From the NCBI GenBank assembly GCA_016873225.1, contig VGXS01000015.1, positions 1-64,000 of the forward strand: a DNA stretch of 64,000 nucleotides, read 5' to 3'. Positions 61,269 through 64,000 of this stretch are shown here, piece after piece. A program made the position numbers and the translations under genes. How positions within the stretch are numbered: the stretch's first letter is position 1; every line of letters starts with the position of its first letter. The notes beneath the pieces are model-generated. The model was not told the origin of the DNA and searched no databases. It worked only from the letters and a program-made list of their open reading frames with translations. The stretch is from Planctomycetota bacterium. GTDB taxonomy: Bacteria > Planctomycetota > Planctomycetia > Gemmatales > Gemmataceae.

Positions 61269-63185
61269 TCAGCGCAACCCCAACAACTGGCGTACCGAGG
61301 ATTGGACATCCTCCTCGGTGGCGTTCTTTGGAAGGATCTTGTCGACACCGGCTTGCCAGGCGAATTGGAGAATGTGATCTTCGGTTTCGCTCGTGAACAT
61401 GAGGACCGGGGTCTTGGCGTTCCTGCCGTCCAGCCTGACTTTCCTGGTCACGGCATCACCGGTCAGGTTGGGCATGTTGAAGTCGGTGACGATCATGTCG
61501 AATGCCGAGGCTTCGATCTTTTCCACGGCCTCGGCACCGTCCTTGGCCACCGTGATGTTGCCAAAGCCCATGTCGCGGAGGGCTTTTTCGATCCGCTTGC
61601 GGGCGAAGTGGGAGTCGTCGGCAATGAGGGCGGCCATGTCGGCGACAGGCTTGGAAGGCCCGCCGCCCTGCTGGATATTCCCGGCCAACTCAGCCAGGTC
61701 GGCGGCGAAACTGTTCTTCTTGATGGCCATGGCCCTGTCGATGCCAGCGACCGCCGAGGCGCCGTCATCGTCGGATGTCACCAGTCCGAACATGATTCCC
61801 CGGGTGGAATCCTCCTGGCGCATTTCCTGAAGCAGTTCGACCCCGGAACCATCGGCCAGCGTTTTCGACGCCAGGACAAGGCAGACCCCGGGATTGTCGT
61901 GAAGGGCCTCCCTGGCCTGCATCATGTTCTTGGCCTTCACCACATGAAATTGCCTGCCGAGACTTTCAGCCTGGCTCGCCATCCTTTTCAGGAAGAAATC
62001 GGAGGAGTCAACGACAATGACGGTGGAAACCGACTGCCCGGCGACCAGCGTTTCAGGCGAAGCGTTTTCCGCCGATTCGGCCAGCGCCGCCATCCCTCCC
62101 TGCACCACCATGGTGGCGCCGCTTTCCTCGGCCGCGGGCGTCAAGGCCGGTGCCGACACCTTCAGCTTGGAAAGGTCGCTGGCGACCTCGTCCATCGACT
62201 GGTATCTCTTTGAAATCTCCTTCTCGACCATCTTGCGGAAGATCGCGTCGAGCGCGGGCGGCGCGTCGGGCCTCGCCTGGCAAAGCGATGGGATCGGCTC
62301 CTTCTGGTGGGCCAGGATCTTCTGCATCTGGGTCTTGGCCTGATAGACATTCCGGCCCGTCAGCAGGTACCAAAGGGTGCATCCGAGGCTGTAGATGTCG
62401 GCCCGGTGGTCGGCCGTCTTCGTGTCCATGGCCTGCTCCGGCGCCATGAATTCCGGGGTTCCGGCGATCATGTAAGCCTGCGTGAGGCTTTCCTGGTCGG
62501 CATCGGCGCTGATTTCAGACTGCTCGGTGATCCTCACGAGACCCAAGTCGGCCACCTTCACGGTGCCCGACTTGTCGATCAGGAAATTCGCGGGCTTGAT
62601 GTCCCGGTGGACCAGGCCCTTGGAATGGACATAGGCCATCGCAATGGCGGCCTGACGTATGGTTTCAATCGCCTCGCCCACGGGCAGGGGCCCGCGCTTC
62701 ATCACCAGCCCGGCAAGGTCCGTTCCCTCGACGAATTCCATCGCGAGGTAGTGCCCCATGGGGCCCTCGTCGGTGTAGTAGACGGCGATCACGCCCGGAT
62801 GGGCCACTTGGGCGCTCGCCTCAACCTCCCTGTTGAACCGGGCGACGCTATCTGGTGAACCCACGAGTTCCTTCTTGAGAACCTTGAGGGCGGCCATCCG
62901 TTTCATGCGGCGGTCGCGGGCCTTGTAGACGGCTCCCATGCCCCCGGCGCCCAGCTTGTCGAGGACGATGTAGTTGCCCATCTGCAATTCCGTGGCGCGA
63001 CCCTCGCGCACGGCTTGGGCCTGAAATGGCGTGAGCGCTCCATCGCGCGAGAGGATTTCAACCGCGGCCTCATCCGTGGCAACGGGTCCCGGGACCCCGG
63101 CGAACGATTTTTCAAGTTCCTGCGCCGTGAGGATCTTGTTGTCGAGGATGTCGTGGATGGTGCCGAGGTTGGATGGAATGGTCAT
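61269..63185 (-). CDS. Ser/Thr protein kinase fused to two response-regulator receiver domains
   Basis: A 638-aa protein. An N-terminal region of about 65 residues (L-T-P-F-Q-A-Q-A-V type) precedes an intact Hanks kinase (residues 70-340): G-A-G-G-M-G, A-A-L-K, H-R-D-I-K-P-A-N, D-L-G-L-V and G-T-P-E-F-M-A-P-E-Q. A first receiver-like domain (about 388-505) begins V-I-V-V-D-S-S-D, but the phosphoacceptor strand reads L-V-L-A-S-K-T, without Asp. The second (about 517-636) is intact: I-A-D-D-S, V-T-D-F-N-M-P, M-F-T-S and L-P-K-N. It is encoded directly upstream of cheA, so this CheY-like domain is the likely CheA target. It starts three bases after the pckA stop and may be co-transcribed with it. 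Confidence 0.93.
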   Translation of the reverse strand: MTIPSNLGTIHDILDNKILTAQELEKSFAGVPGPVATDEAAVEILSRDGALTPFQAQAVREGRATELQMGNYIVLDKLGAGGMGAVYKARDRRMKRMAALKVLKKELVGSPDSVARFNREVEASAQVAHPGVIAVYYTDEGPMGHYLAMEFVEGTDLAGLVMKRGPLPVGEAIETIRQAAIAMAYVHSKGLVHRDIKPANFLIDKSGTVKVADLGLVRITEQSEISADADQESLTQAYMIAGTPEFMAPEQAMDTKTADHRADIYSLGCTLWYLLTGRNVYQAKTQMQKILAHQKEPIPSLCQARPDAPPALDAIFRKMVEKEISKRYQSMDEVASDLSKLKVSAPALTPAAEESGATMVVQGGMAALAESAENASPETLVAGQSVSTVIVVDSSDFFLKRMASQAESLGRQFHVVKAKNMMQAREALHDNPGVCLVLASKTLADGSGVELLQEMRQEDSTRGIMFGLVTSDDDGASAVAGIDRAMAIKKNSFAADLAELAGNIQQGGGPSKPVADMAALIADDSHFARKRIEKALRDMGFGNITVAKDGAEAVEKIEASAFDMIVTDFNMPNLTGDAVTRKVRLDGRNAKTPVLMFTSETEDHILQFAWQAGVDKILPKNATEEDVQSSVRQLLGLR

Positions 63186-63188
63186 GGT

Positions 63189-64000
63189 TCAGCCCGACTT
63201 GGAATCTTCAGCCAGTTTACCAATTTCACCGCGCCAACCATCGAGCTTCCCTGAAAACTTCAGGGCCAGGGCCGAGGCCTCCCGCAGATAATCGTCGGGG
63301 TTCGCCCAAGCCTGGCATGGATCGAGGTGACGGGGTTCGATGCCAGCGACGGCCTTGGGCCGGCCGAGGCCGAAGACCGGATCCCTCACCCATTCGGCCT
63401 TGGCCAGGCTGCCATCAAGAATCCTTGAGACGATGGCCCTGGTGACAGCCAGCGGCATGCGCCGGCCGACCCCTCCACTGGCGGAACCGCCCGACCAACC
63501 AGTGTTGACCAGCCAAACGCGTGAACCATGCCTGGCCAGCCGCTCGGCAAGCAGCGCGGCGTATTCAAGAGGCCGGCGGGGCAGGAAGGGGGCGCCGAAA
63601 CCACTGGAGAATGTCGCGGAAACTTCCCGCACTCCCGATTCGGTGCCTCCCACCTTGGCCGTGTACCCCAGCAGGAACTGCTCAAGGGCCTGCCTCCTGT
63701 CAAGCAGGGAGACCGCCGGCAGCACCCCGAACGCGTCGCAGGTGAGGAACAAGATATTGTCGGGATGCCCCGCCTTGCCGCCAGGTTGGGCGCCAGCCAC
63801 CCGGGAAAGCGGATAGGCGACGCGCGTGTTCTCGGTGATGGCGGAGGAGTTGAAGTCAGGGGTTCGGCTGACCGGGTTCAGGGGAACATTTTCGAGCACT
63901 GTTCCAAAGCCGATACTGTCCCAGATGAGCGGTTCACCCTGCCGGGTCAGGTGGATGGTCTTGGCGTAGCAACCTCCCTCGAAGTTGAAGATTCCCTCGC
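63189..64000 (-). CDS. pckA: Phosphoenolpyruvate carboxykinase (ATP), C-terminal part
   Basis: The gene runs off the right end of the window; about 270 C-terminal residues are visible. The family blocks F-N-F-E-G-G-C-Y-A-K-T-I (near the right edge), E-N-T-R-V-A-Y-P, N-I-L-F-L-T-C-D-A-F-G-V-L-P, the F-L-L-G-Y-T-A-K-V-G-G-T-E segment, F-G-A-P-F-L and V-N-T-G-W-S-G-G identify ATP-dependent PEP carboxykinase. It converts oxaloacetate to PEP at the entry to gluconeogenesis. The C-terminus is complete. The Ser/Thr kinase-receiver gene begins almost at once after its stop. Confidence 0.95.
   Translation of the reverse strand, partial: EGIFNFEGGCYAKTIHLTRQGEPLIWDSIGFGTVLENVPLNPVSRTPDFNSSAITENTRVAYPLSRVAGAQPGGKAGHPDNILFLTCDAFGVLPAVSLLDRRQALEQFLLGYTAKVGGTESGVREVSATFSSGFGAPFLPRRPLEYAALLAERLARHGSRVWLVNTGWSGGSASGGVGRRMPLAVTRAIVSRILDGSLAKAEWVRDPVFGLGRPKAVAGIEPRHLDPCQAWANPDDYLREASALALKFSGKLDGWRGEIGKLAEDSKSG

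Overview
The window is high-GC bacterial DNA that almost certainly comes from a member of the Planctomycetota, probably of the Gemmatales/Isosphaerales type. Family content supports this: a DUF1559 prepilin-like protein, a DUF1501 protein, a PmoA/DUF6807 protein, a BBP7 outer-membrane barrel, three very large Ser/Thr kinases with unusual C-terminal fusions, a sulfatase, and two extracellular proteins with an N-terminal L-E-x-R-x-V-P-A motif. No rRNA, tRNA, insertion sequence, phage or CRISPR array was recognised by eye.

Layout. 1-8.6 kb: start of a CPA2-type cation/proton antiporter translationally coupled to a MarR regulator that has a perfect palindromic operator, a small receiver-like protein, an SMR transporter and a 2134-aa surface protein. 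8.7-15.9 kb: two convergent giant kinases, one kinase-TPR and one kinase-HEAT-FGE. 16-19.2 kb: a Tat-type ThDP enzyme and an FAD oxidoreductase. 19.3-25.3 kb: DUF1559 prepilin with its terminator, a HEAT protein, DUF1501, LspA and PmoA-like. 25.4-29 kb: a minus-strand operon of ABC-2 ATPase, permease, redoxin-like protein and EamA transporter. 29.1-34.2 kb: a four-gene carotenoid operon with two CrtI-type enzymes, an acyltransferase and a CrtQ-like glycosyltransferase, resembling the staphyloxanthin-type C30 logic. 34.3-38.6 kb: sulfatase, AAA NTPase, GlmM-type phosphohexomutase and a TPR lipoprotein. 38.9-41.7 kb: a small exported Lys/Gln/Ala repeat protein with a structured leader, then a membrane protein with a spermidine-synthase-like domain. 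41.7-50.5 kb: an SdrD-like repeat protein, BBP7 barrel, PQQ propeller protein, HEAT/TPR protein, an ECF sigma factor with a probable anti-sigma partner, and a nitroreductase. 50.8-55.4 kb: a degenerate YhaM-like HD protein, glgB and glgA. 55.4-64 kb: a chemosensory cluster, transcribed pckA - kinase/REC/REC - cheA - cheW - mcp - cheB.

The most unusual system is the chemosensory cluster. It has CheA, CheW, an MCP and CheB, but in this window neither a free-standing CheY nor CheR. The only intact CheY-like receiver is the C-terminal domain of a Hanks-type Ser/Thr kinase encoded just upstream of cheA. This suggests that His-Asp signalling from the MCP array feeds directly into a Ser/Thr kinase. 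Other points worth a second look are the MarR operator, the repeated [S/T]-G-T-L motif ahead of the TPR kinase, the repeat protein with its nested leader palindromes, and the ThDP enzyme whose metal-site Asn is replaced. Functional statements come from recognising motifs by eye; no database search was run.
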